Shown here: positions 1 to 6,295 of the stretch, in pieces
Layout: each line of letters starts with the position of its first letter
Position numbering within the stretch: position 1 is the stretch's first letter
DNA from: JBDTZF01 sp040005265
GTDB taxonomy: Bacteria; Verrucomicrobiota; Verrucomicrobiia; Chthoniobacterales; UBA10450
DNA: 16,098 nt
Direction of reading: 5' to 3'
Assembly (NCBI GenBank): GCA_040005265.1
Contig: JBDTZF010000059.1
Location: 1 to 16,098, forward strand
Made by a program: the position numbers and the translations under genes
The notes under the pieces: model-generated
What the model was told of the DNA's origin: nothing
Databases searched by the model: none
What the model saw: the letters and a program-made list of their open reading frames with translations, nothing else

Positions 1-681
1 CCGAATTTTGTGCGCCGCCTATTCGAGCTGGAAGTAAGCGAGATTGCCGACGGCACCGTTGAAATACGCGGAATTGCGCGAGAAGCGGGTTACCGGACCA
101 AGATCGCAGTCTGGAGCGCGAATGATAAGGTCGATCCCGTAGGGGCGTGCGTCGGCATGCGCGGTTCGCGAGTGAAAAATATCGTCCGTGAATTGAACAA
201 CGAAAAAGTCGACATCATTCGCTGGAGCTCGGATCCGAAGGATTACATTCTCGAGGCGCTCAAGCCCGCCAAGATCAAGAATCTCCTTTTCGATACCGAA
301 AAGAAGAGCGTGCAGATCTCAGTCGACGAAGATCAGCTTTCGCTCGCGATCGGGAAAAAAGGACAGAACGCACGATTGACTTCGCGGCTGACGGGTTGGG
401 AAATTAACATCGACAAGGACATTTCAGCCACGACCGCAGTAGAACAAAAAGTAGCGCACGCTGCGCAAACGCTTGCGGCTGCGCTTCCGATCACTCAGGA
501 ACAGGCGCTCACACTCGTAAAGTCCGGTTTTACCAATCTAGAGGGTTTGCGCGACGCCGATGTAAAAGATTTTGTGGATATTTTGGAAGTGGACGAAACA
601 AAGGCGCAAGAGATTCACGGCGCCATTCACCGAGAAGAAGGAGCGCAGAAGGAAGAACCGCAAAAAGCTGGCTCTGCTTAG
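1..681 (+). CDS. nusA: Transcription termination/antitermination factor NusA, C-terminal part (5' end outside window)
   Basis: NusA binds RNA polymerase and nascent RNA and modulates pausing, termination and antitermination. The reading frame is open from base 1, so the start and the N-terminal polymerase-binding domain lie upstream; the GTG at 10 is internal. The visible 226 residues begin at the end of the S1 region (FELEVSEIADGTVEI). KH1 follows with its GMRG loop at about residues 52-55, and KH2 with GKKG at about 118-121 and NARLTSRLTGWEINI after it. The tail, from about residue 160, contains a helix-hairpin-helix-like acidic segment (LEGLRDADVKDFVDILEV) as in NusA C-terminal repeats. 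The gene ends in TAG 30 bases before the infB ATG, in the common nusA-infB order, so the two are probably co-transcribed. The family assignment is very secure. Confidence 0.96.
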   Translation, partial: PNFVRRLFELEVSEIADGTVEIRGIAREAGYRTKIAVWSANDKVDPVGACVGMRGSRVKNIVRELNNEKVDIIRWSSDPKDYILEALKPAKIKNLLFDTEKKSVQISVDEDQLSLAIGKKGQNARLTSRLTGWEINIDKDISATTAVEQKVAHAAQTLAAALPITQEQALTLVKSGFTNLEGLRDADVKDFVDILEVDETKAQEIHGAIHREEGAQKEEPQKAGSA

Positions 682-711
682 ATGCATGAGCCATGAAGAG
701 GATTTTTGACA

Positions 712-2961
712 ATGCCAACCAAGACGACCCACAAGACCGCAGCGCGCAAGTCGGCTGCGCACAAGACGGCGAAGTCTGCGGTCGTACGCAAACCGGCCGT
801 CTCGAAGGCAACGGCGGCTCCCAAGAAGGCTGAGCCCAAAAAGGCCGAACCGGAAAAAAAAACCACCCGCGCTCACGCCCCTGTTCCGGCAAAGGCAGAG
901 CGGCCGGCTCCGCCAAAAACTTCTGCACCCGCAGCGGCCGCCAAGCAACATGGGCCGTCCGTTTCGCTGATCGACAAGAGCCAGTCGCAAAAAGCAGGAA
1001 AAGACGCTCACGGCAAAACACGAACGGTTTTGCCGCCGATCTCAAAGATTCTTCCGACACTCAAGCCGGCGGTCCCGACCAAAGTCGAACCGCCCGCGCC
1101 AAGCAAACCGGCGCCGGTCGAAATCAAGCCGGCGGCAGTGACTGGAGATGACGCCGTTGCGGCGCCCGAGGAGGAGACTCCCGCTCAGAACGTCATCCAC
1201 ATCAAGCCTCCAATTATTGTGAAGGAGCTGGCCGCGCAGCTCGGTTTGAAACCGCATCAACTCATTGCCGAGCTGATGAACTTCAACATTTTTGCGAACA
1301 TCAATCAGACGATCGAGCCGGACATCGCTTCAAAGATCGCGGAAAGCCACGGGTTCGTTCTGGAAAAAGAGCGGCGGGAAAAAGGCGGCGGTGTTCACAA
1401 GATCGAACAGGTCGTAGTCGCGCCGCCACCGCCGGTGATCGAAAAAGAAGAAGAACTTAAACCGCGCGGACCAGTCATTACTTTCATGGGGCATGTCGAC
1501 CACGGCAAGACGTCGCTGATGGATGCGATCCGAAAAACGCGGGTCGCGGCGAGCGAAGCCGGCGGAATCACTCAGCACATCGGCGCCTACAGCCTGGAAT
1601 ATAAGGGCCACCGAATTACTTTTCTTGATACACCCGGTCACGCTGCGTTCACGGCCATGCGCGCGCGCGGCGCAAACGTGACGGACATTGTGGTGCTCGT
1701 CGTCGCGGCTGACGACGGTCTCATGCCGCAAACGCTCGAGGCGATCAGTCACGCCAAGGCTGCGCCGCACGTGAAGATCATGGTCGCGTTGAACAAGATC
1801 GATTTGCCAGGTGCAAATATCGACAAGGCGAAGAAGCAACTTCAGGAGCAAGGGCTCATGCCGGAAGACTGGGGTGGCGAGACGATTGTTGTCCCGGTTT
1901 CGGCTACGCGAGGCACCGGCATCGACAAACTACTGGAGATGATGGAGCTGCAAGCTGAGGTGATGGAATTAAAGGCGTCGCCCACAGCCACGCCGCGCGG
2001 CACAGTCATTGAGGCCCAGGTTGAGGCGGGGCGCGGACCCACAGCCACGATCATCGTGCAAATGGGCACTTTGAGGACCGGCGATCCGTTTATCTGCGGC
2101 GATTACAGCGGCAAAGTGAAATCGCTTCTCGACGATGAAGGCAAACCGGTAAAGGAAGCCGGACCATCGACAGCGGTGAAGGTGCTCGGCTTTACCGGAT
2201 TGCCCAATGCCGGGGACGAACTCCTGGTGATGGAGTCAGAGCGGACAGCAAAAACATTGAGCGACGAGCGCCTGGAAGCAAAACGCGCTAACAAATTGAT
2301 TGCACCGCGACGCGCGACTCTTGAGAGCTTGCTCGAGGCAGCCGATGGCAAAAAACTTTTGCGCATCGTTTTGAAGTGCGATGCCCAGGGATCGCTCGAG
2401 GCATTAACCGGCGCTTTGGGACAAATCGAGAGCAAGAAAATCGATCTCGAGATTATTCACTCAGCCGTGGGACCAATTTCGGAGTCGGACATTTTGTTGG
2501 CCAGCGCCTCGAACGCGGTGGTTGTCGGATTCAACGTGAAGGTTGAAGCGATGGCAGTCACCGCCGCGAAACGAGAAGGCGTTCAAGTAAAACTGTACAG
2601 CATTATTTACGAGCTGATCGACCAGCTGAAGGATGCGATGGCGGGACTGCTCGATCCAGAGCATCGCGAAACCGTCATCGGACACGCCGAAGTCAAACAG
2701 GTCTTCCAACTCAGCAGAGGAAACGTGGCAGGTTGTTTGGTCACCGATGGCCGGATTGCTCGCACCGCGCGCGCCCGAGTGTTGCGGAAACGTCAGCCCG
2801 TTTACGACGGCGGCCTCTCGACCCTTCGCCGCTTCCAGGACGACGTGAAAGAAGTGCGTTCGGGATTGGAATGCGGTCTCAAACTTGGCGACTTCGGGGA
2901 ATACCAGGTTGGCGACATTATCGAGTGCTACCAGCTCGAGCAGATCGCGCAGAAGTTGTAA
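712..2961 (+). CDS. infB: Translation initiation factor IF-2
   Basis: This is the GTPase that brings initiator fMet-tRNA to the 30S subunit and promotes subunit joining. I start it at ATG 712 (749 residues) because a GAAGAGG ribosome site (695-701) is well spaced from it; a TTG at 706 in the same frame is too close to that site. Residues 1 to about 155 are a low-complexity Lys/Ala/Pro-rich tail. The IF2_N helical domain spans about 161-218 (VKELAAQLGLKPHQLIAEL). The G domain shows G1 GHVDHGKT at 260-267, DTPGH at 306-310 and NKID at 361-364. Beta-barrel domains II and IV and domain III follow to the C-terminus. The length is within the bacterial range, where the N-terminal tail varies most. 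A palindromic repeat begins 5 bases after the stop. Confidence 0.97.
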   Translation: MPTKTTHKTAARKSAAHKTAKSAVVRKPAVSKATAAPKKAEPKKAEPEKKTTRAHAPVPAKAERPAPPKTSAPAAAAKQHGPSVSLIDKSQSQKAGKDAHGKTRTVLPPISKILPTLKPAVPTKVEPPAPSKPAPVEIKPAAVTGDDAVAAPEEETPAQNVIHIKPPIIVKELAAQLGLKPHQLIAELMNFNIFANINQTIEPDIASKIAESHGFVLEKERREKGGGVHKIEQVVVAPPPPVIEKEEELKPRGPVITFMGHVDHGKTSLMDAIRKTRVAASEAGGITQHIGAYSLEYKGHRITFLDTPGHAAFTAMRARGANVTDIVVLVVAADDGLMPQTLEAISHAKAAPHVKIMVALNKIDLPGANIDKAKKQLQEQGLMPEDWGGETIVVPVSATRGTGIDKLLEMMELQAEVMELKASPTATPRGTVIEAQVEAGRGPTATIIVQMGTLRTGDPFICGDYSGKVKSLLDDEGKPVKEAGPSTAVKVLGFTGLPNAGDELLVMESERTAKTLSDERLEAKRANKLIAPRRATLESLLEAADGKKLLRIVLKCDAQGSLEALTGALGQIESKKIDLEIIHSAVGPISESDILLASASNAVVVGFNVKVEAMAVTAAKREGVQVKLYSIIYELIDQLKDAMAGLLDPEHRETVIGHAEVKQVFQLSRGNVAGCLVTDGRIARTARARVLRKRQPVYDGGLSTLRRFQDDVKEVRSGLECGLKLGDFGEYQVGDIIECYQLEQIAQKL

Positions 2962-2965
2962 CTTC

Positions 2966-3047
2966 GTCATTCCGAGCAAGGTCGAGGAATCCCGCGGCGG
3001 AACCTAAAGGCAGGATTACGGGATCCTTAGACTTCGCTCAGGATGAC
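2966..3047. repeat. Imperfect palindromic interspersed-repeat-like element between infB and rbfA
   Basis: Two 29-base arms, 2966-2994 and 3019-3047, are inverted copies of each other and match at 22 of 29 positions when aligned by hand. A 24-base loop separates them. The left arm begins GTCATTCCGAGCAAGGTCGA and the right arm ends CTTCGCTCAGGATGAC. The element occupies almost the whole infB-rbfA gap. From memory, closely similar GTCATTCCGAGC.../...TCGCTCAGGATGAC palindromes recur in intergenic DNA of many soil-bacterial genomes, so I read it as one copy of a dispersed REP-like family. Only one copy lies in this window, so dispersal is not shown here. It would fold into a long hairpin in the operon mRNA. 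There is no T-run after it, so it is not a simple terminator. Confidence 0.75.
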
Positions 3048-3059
3048 AGCTGAGTAATC

Positions 3060-3407
3060 ATGAAACATCGACAATTACGTGTAAACGAACTCATTCGGCG
3101 CGAGCTCAGTGCCATTATCACACGCGAGGTCAGTTTTGATGAGGCGTTAGTCACTATCAACGATGTCGATGTTACGCCCGACCTGAAAAACGCCCACGTT
3201 TTCGTGAGCTTCCTCGGAGCGGCCACTTCGGCAAGCGTGATCGAAAAACTGGAAGAGCAGCGCATCGTGCTGCAAACCGAGCTCGCGCGTCACATCGTGT
3301 TGAAATACACACCGCACCTCGTTTTTCATCTTGATAGGTCGATCGAGCGCGGCGCCCGCGTTCTCGAGATCTTGCAAAAAATCGAGAAACCTCAAGAGGA
3401 CCAATGA
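3060..3407 (+). CDS. rbfA: 30S ribosome-binding factor RbfA
   Basis: RbfA is a small KH-fold protein needed for 16S rRNA 5'-end processing and late 30S assembly. The 115-residue product has the family N-terminus (RQLRVNELIRRELSAII) and the signature strand TINDVDVTPDLKNAHVFVSF. It also has the C-terminal stretch RHIVLKYTPHLVFHLDRSIERG, matching the usual 'R.P.L.F..D.S...G' pattern. ATG 3060 is the only sensible start, but no good Shine-Dalgarno lies before it; the upstream DNA is the palindromic repeat ending 12 bases earlier. Its TGA overlaps the next ATG as ATGA (3404-3407), implying coupling to the DHH gene. Its place between infB and truB is the classic order. Confidence 0.94.
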   Translation: MKHRQLRVNELIRRELSAIITREVSFDEALVTINDVDVTPDLKNAHVFVSFLGAATSASVIEKLEEQRIVLQTELARHIVLKYTPHLVFHLDRSIERGARVLEILQKIEKPQEDQ

Positions 3408-4375
3408 GCGCCGCAACGTTCGAGAAAATCGGCCAGGCATTGCGCGAACATCAAAGTTTCGCGGTGATGAGCCACGTCCGCCCGGATGGGGACGCGCTTG
3501 GCAGCCAGCTGGCGCTCGCTCTTTCGCTCAAGCAACTCGGCAAAGACGTTCGCATTTGGAATGAAGACGGCATGCTCGATAAATACTCCTTCGTGGCGCG
3601 CTCCGAATTAATAAACAAGCCGCCCGCCACTCCGGAAGATGTCGATGTTGCCATCGCACTCGACACCGCCATTCAAAGCCGGTTGGGGACTGCGCTTCCG
3701 TCCGTCCGTTCGGCGAAGGTTTGGATCAACATAGACCATCATCCGAGCAACCCAGGCTACGGCGACCTGGTTTACATCGATCCGGAAGCGCCCGCCACCG
3801 GACAAATTCTTTTCGAGTTGATTAAGAATCAGGATTTGCCATTTGATTCCGAGATCGCCGAAAATCTTTACGTGGCAATTTCGACCGATACCGGTTCGTT
3901 CCAGTACCCAAATACGACGGCGCGCACCTTCGAGATCGCGGCCGAGCTGATTCGTTGCGGCGTAGATGTGGGCCGCGTGAGCCGGCTGCTTTATGAAAAC
4001 TATCCGCGGCGCCGGGTCGAACTTTTGCGCGAACTATTGCGCACGATGCGATTCGAACTGGATGGTCGCGCAGCCAGTTTTAGCTTGAGCCAGAAAACGG
4101 CGGCTGACCTTGGCGTTCTGCCCGAAGACAACGAGGGCTTGATCGATCATCTTCGCGCGATTCGCGGGGTCATCGTGGCGGCCTTCTTTGAGGAGCTCGC
4201 CGAGGGCAAGGTCCGCGTGAGCATGCGCTCAAAGGATGAAGCAGTCGATGTTTGCGCAATTTGCCAGAAATTCGGCGGAGGCGGCCATACCCTGGCCGCC
4301 GGAGCGCGGGTCCGCGGAACTCTCGCAGAGGTAGAGAAGAAAGTGTTGGAGGCAATTTGTGAAGCCGTTAAGTGA
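3404..4375 (+). CDS. nrnA: DHH/DHHA1 phosphoesterase, NrnA-like oligoribonuclease / pAp phosphatase
   Basis: The product probably degrades short oligoribonucleotides and may dephosphorylate 3'-phosphoadenosine 5'-phosphate, as NrnA does; the substrate is inferred from the family. The 323-residue protein shows the DHH metal-site motifs in order: SHVRPDGDALGS (His24, Asp28, Asp30), ALDTA (Asp87), IDHHPSN (Asp111-His112-His113) and STDTGSFQYPNT (Asp162). The DHHA1 substrate-binding glycine motif KFGGGGHTLAAG is at 289-300. It starts at ATG 3404 inside the rbfA stop, with AGAGGA just upstream (3395-3400). It overlaps truB by 17 bases. DHH genes of this kind often sit between rbfA and truB, which fits RNA turnover coupled to ribosome and tRNA maturation. 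All expected catalytic residues are present. Confidence 0.92.
   Translation: MSAATFEKIGQALREHQSFAVMSHVRPDGDALGSQLALALSLKQLGKDVRIWNEDGMLDKYSFVARSELINKPPATPEDVDVAIALDTAIQSRLGTALPSVRSAKVWINIDHHPSNPGYGDLVYIDPEAPATGQILFELIKNQDLPFDSEIAENLYVAISTDTGSFQYPNTTARTFEIAAELIRCGVDVGRVSRLLYENYPRRRVELLRELLRTMRFELDGRAASFSLSQKTAADLGVLPEDNEGLIDHLRAIRGVIVAAFFEELAEGKVRVSMRSKDEAVDVCAICQKFGGGGHTLAAGARVRGTLAEVEKKVLEAICEAVK
4348..4352 (+). promoter_or_regulatory. Shine-Dalgarno GGAGG that fixes the GTG start of truB
   Basis: GGAGG lies 6 bases before the GTG at 4359 and inside the 3' end of the preceding DHH gene. It is the strongest ribosome site in the operon. It supports a GTG start, with a 17-base overlap between the two genes. 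Confidence 0.8.
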
Positions 4376-5084
4376 CACTCCCGACGGCGTCCTGTTGGTG
4401 GACAAAGCCGAAGCGATGACGTCGCACGACGTCGTGGCCCTGATTCGTCGCCAGCTCGGGATCAAGAAAGTTGGCCACTGCGGCACTCTCGATCCTATCG
4501 CTACCGGTTTGCTGCTGCTTACGCTTGGCCGGGGGACGAAAATTCAGGACTTACTAATGAGCGAAGACAAGGAATACGTCGGAACATTCGTGCTCGGCGT
4601 CACCACCGCTTCGCAAGATCGCGAGGGCGAAGTGATCCAAGAACGGCCGGTTCCTGAACTGAACGAAGACCAGATCCGGGCCGCGTTTGAAAAATTCAAG
4701 GGCGATTTCTATCAATTGCCCCCCATGGTTTCCGCGAAGAAACACGGCGGCGTCCCACTCTATAAGCTCGCCCGCCAAGGCAAGGTGGTCGAACGGGAGC
4801 CTCGCTTAGTTCATGTTTATCGCTACACGATCGATCGGATCGCCCTGCCCGAAATCGATTTCAGCGTCGTCTGCAGCAAAGGGTTTTACGTTCGCACTTA
4901 CGCCCACGACATTGGCGATCTTCTAGGCTGTGGCGCGCATTTGAAAGCACTCCGACGAACGCGGTCCGGGCGTTTTGACGTCGCAAACGCAATCACCGTC
5001 GAAGAAATTAGAAATGGGTCACGCGAACAGATTGTCAGCCGGCTCCTGAGCCTGCCGGAAGTGTCGCGAATGCGGGGAGCGTGA
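4359..5084 (+). CDS. truB: tRNA pseudouridine-55 synthase TruB, short form without PUA domain
   Basis: TruB isomerises uridine 55 in the T-loop of tRNAs. The catalytic motif GHCGTLDPIATGLLLL is at 39-54, with Asp45 as the nucleophile. Other family segments are GVLLVDKAEAMTSHDVV near the N-terminus, SAKKHGGVPLYKLARQGKVV, the active-site block CSKGFYVRTYAHDIG, and LRRTRSGRF. At 241 residues it ends where the catalytic domain normally ends; the C-terminal PUA domain that brings E. coli TruB to just over 300 residues is absent. The early 'DKPxGxTS' motif reads DKAEAMTS, losing the usual Pro and Gly. The GTG start is chosen for its GGAGG site. It overlaps the DHH gene and precedes ribF by 145 bases filled by a palindromic repeat. 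Confidence 0.94.
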   Translation: MKPLSDTPDGVLLVDKAEAMTSHDVVALIRRQLGIKKVGHCGTLDPIATGLLLLTLGRGTKIQDLLMSEDKEYVGTFVLGVTTASQDREGEVIQERPVPELNEDQIRAAFEKFKGDFYQLPPMVSAKKHGGVPLYKLARQGKVVEREPRLVHVYRYTIDRIALPEIDFSVVCSKGFYVRTYAHDIGDLLGCGAHLKALRRTRSGRFDVANAITVEEIRNGSREQIVSRLLSLPEVSRMRGA

Positions 5085-5091
5085 GGGGAAT

Positions 5092-5217
5092 CTCGAAATT
5101 CGAAACAAATTCGAATGAAACAAATTCTAAAACTCGAAAGGAGCGCCCGACCGCCGGCGAGGGTTTTGGGGGTTCAAGTTTTGAATTTCGTGCTTGTTTC
5201 GAAATTCGGATTTCGAG
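5092..5217. repeat. Long imperfect AT-rich palindrome between truB and ribF
   Basis: The gap is nearly filled by nested inverted repeats. CTCGAAAT (5092-5099) and TCGAAACAA (5100-5108) recur inverted as ATTTCGAG (5210-5217) and TTGTTTCGA (5194-5202). The inner arm AAATTCTAAAACTCGAA (5122-5138) recurs inverted as TTCAAGTTTTGAATTT (5173-5188), with one mismatch and one single-base gap. The core (about 5139-5172) is GC-rich, unlike the AT-rich arms. The sequence is unrelated to the repeat before rbfA. Its composition differs from the flanking genes, suggesting an inserted miniature element, but no target-site duplication or second copy is visible here. Confidence 0.65.
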
Positions 5218-5229
5218 TTTGACCAACTG

Positions 5230-6153
5230 ATGGAAATCCTGCGATCGATTCCCGAACTCGCTCGCTTGCCCGGGCCGCTTTTTCTCGCAGTTGGTGTTTT
5301 TGACGGTGTCCATCTCGGGCATCAGGCAGTCATTTCCACTTCAGCGCGGCATGCGCAGGCGGAGACGGGGACTCCCGTGGTGGTAACCTTCGATCCACAC
5401 CCGATGAAAGTGCTGCGACCGCTGGACGCGCCGCATCTCCTCACCGCGACCCAGCACAAAATCGCGCTGATTCGTAACCTAGGCGTGGCCCATCTCCTGA
5501 TCATACCGTTCGAGGAGCAATTTGCCGCAACCGAACCGGAAGACTTCGTGCAACAACTTGTGACGCACTCAAAGCCGCTGCGTGAAATCTGTGTTGGCCA
5601 CGAATGGTCGTTTGGCAAAAATCGTCGCGGGAATCTCGATCTTCTGAAAAAACTCGGAAGCCGGTCCAATTTCAACGTCGTTGGAATTCCGCCGATCAAG
5701 ATGAACGGTGAGATCGTCAGCAGTACCGCGATCCGGCAGGCCGTGGAAACGGGCGATCTAAAAAGAGCCGCCGAGATGCTCGGCCGGGAATACACCATTC
5801 TTGGGACTGTTGTGAAAGGCGACAATTTAGGCAGCAAGATCGGGTTTCCCACCGCGAACTTGAGCGCGCACAGCGAGCAGTTCCCGCCTAACGGCGTATA
5901 TCTGGCTGAAGCAACAATTGACGGTGCTCAATACCCTGGGGTGATAAATCTTGGTTATCGCCCAACAGTGAGCATCGGTCAGTCTCAACGCGTGTTGGAA
6001 ATCCACCTGCTCGATTTCAATCGCGAAATTTACGGCAAGGATATCGACGTGCGATTTATCTCCTATCTCAGGCCGGAGAAGAAATTCGAAAATATCGAGG
6101 CACTTACGGCGCAAATCGGCGCCGATGTCCAACAGGCGCGAAATTTCCTTTAG
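5230..6153 (+). CDS. ribF: Bifunctional riboflavin kinase / FAD synthetase
   Basis: RibF phosphorylates riboflavin to FMN and adenylylates FMN to FAD. The N-terminal nucleotidyltransferase domain shows GVFDGVHLGHQ (22-32), TFDPHP (53-58), the VGHEWSFGKNRRGN segment (122-135) and SSTAIRQ (164-170). The C-terminal flavokinase domain has GTVVKGDNLGSKIGFPTANL (192-211), GVYLAEATIDG and NLGYRPT, and ends with FISYLRPEKKF. I choose ATG 5230 (307 residues, the usual family size). An in-frame TTG at 5194 lies within the right arm of the palindromic repeat and would add 12 residues not expected of the family. No clear Shine-Dalgarno precedes either start. It follows truB as in many bacteria, but no rpsO follows it here. 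Confidence 0.94.
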   Translation: MEILRSIPELARLPGPLFLAVGVFDGVHLGHQAVISTSARHAQAETGTPVVVTFDPHPMKVLRPLDAPHLLTATQHKIALIRNLGVAHLLIIPFEEQFAATEPEDFVQQLVTHSKPLREICVGHEWSFGKNRRGNLDLLKKLGSRSNFNVVGIPPIKMNGEIVSSTAIRQAVETGDLKRAAEMLGREYTILGTVVKGDNLGSKIGFPTANLSAHSEQFPPNGVYLAEATIDGAQYPGVINLGYRPTVSIGQSQRVLEIHLLDFNREIYGKDIDVRFISYLRPEKKFENIEALTAQIGADVQQARNFL

Positions 6154-6295
6154 CGCTCTGAGCGGAAATTTCTTCGCTTTCTCCGTCGAAGATCGGATGC
6201 CGAGATCGCCGTTTCGCGCCTGTGCGAATCAAAAAAGATAGGCTTTGCCAGCGAGGCAATTCTTCATAGAGTCGTGCGCTTCATCCCACGCACTT

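Noticed and set aside
530..1060. Long minus-strand open frames opposite the nusA end and the infB start (530-1060, 538-1011)
   Set aside because: They lie opposite confirmed genes and arise from the biased Lys/Ala/Pro codons of the IF-2 tail; the translations are low-complexity and resemble no family.
2733..3053. Plus-strand frame overlapping the infB end and running through the palindrome
   Set aside because: It overlaps infB in another frame, and its C-terminus (SFRARSRNPAAEPKGRITG...) is just the translated repeat; no ribosome site.
6274..6293. GTGCG/CGCAC stem just before the hppA ATG as a riboswitch-type element
   Set aside because: It is a single 5-pair stem with no further structure; this is expected by chance in such sequence.
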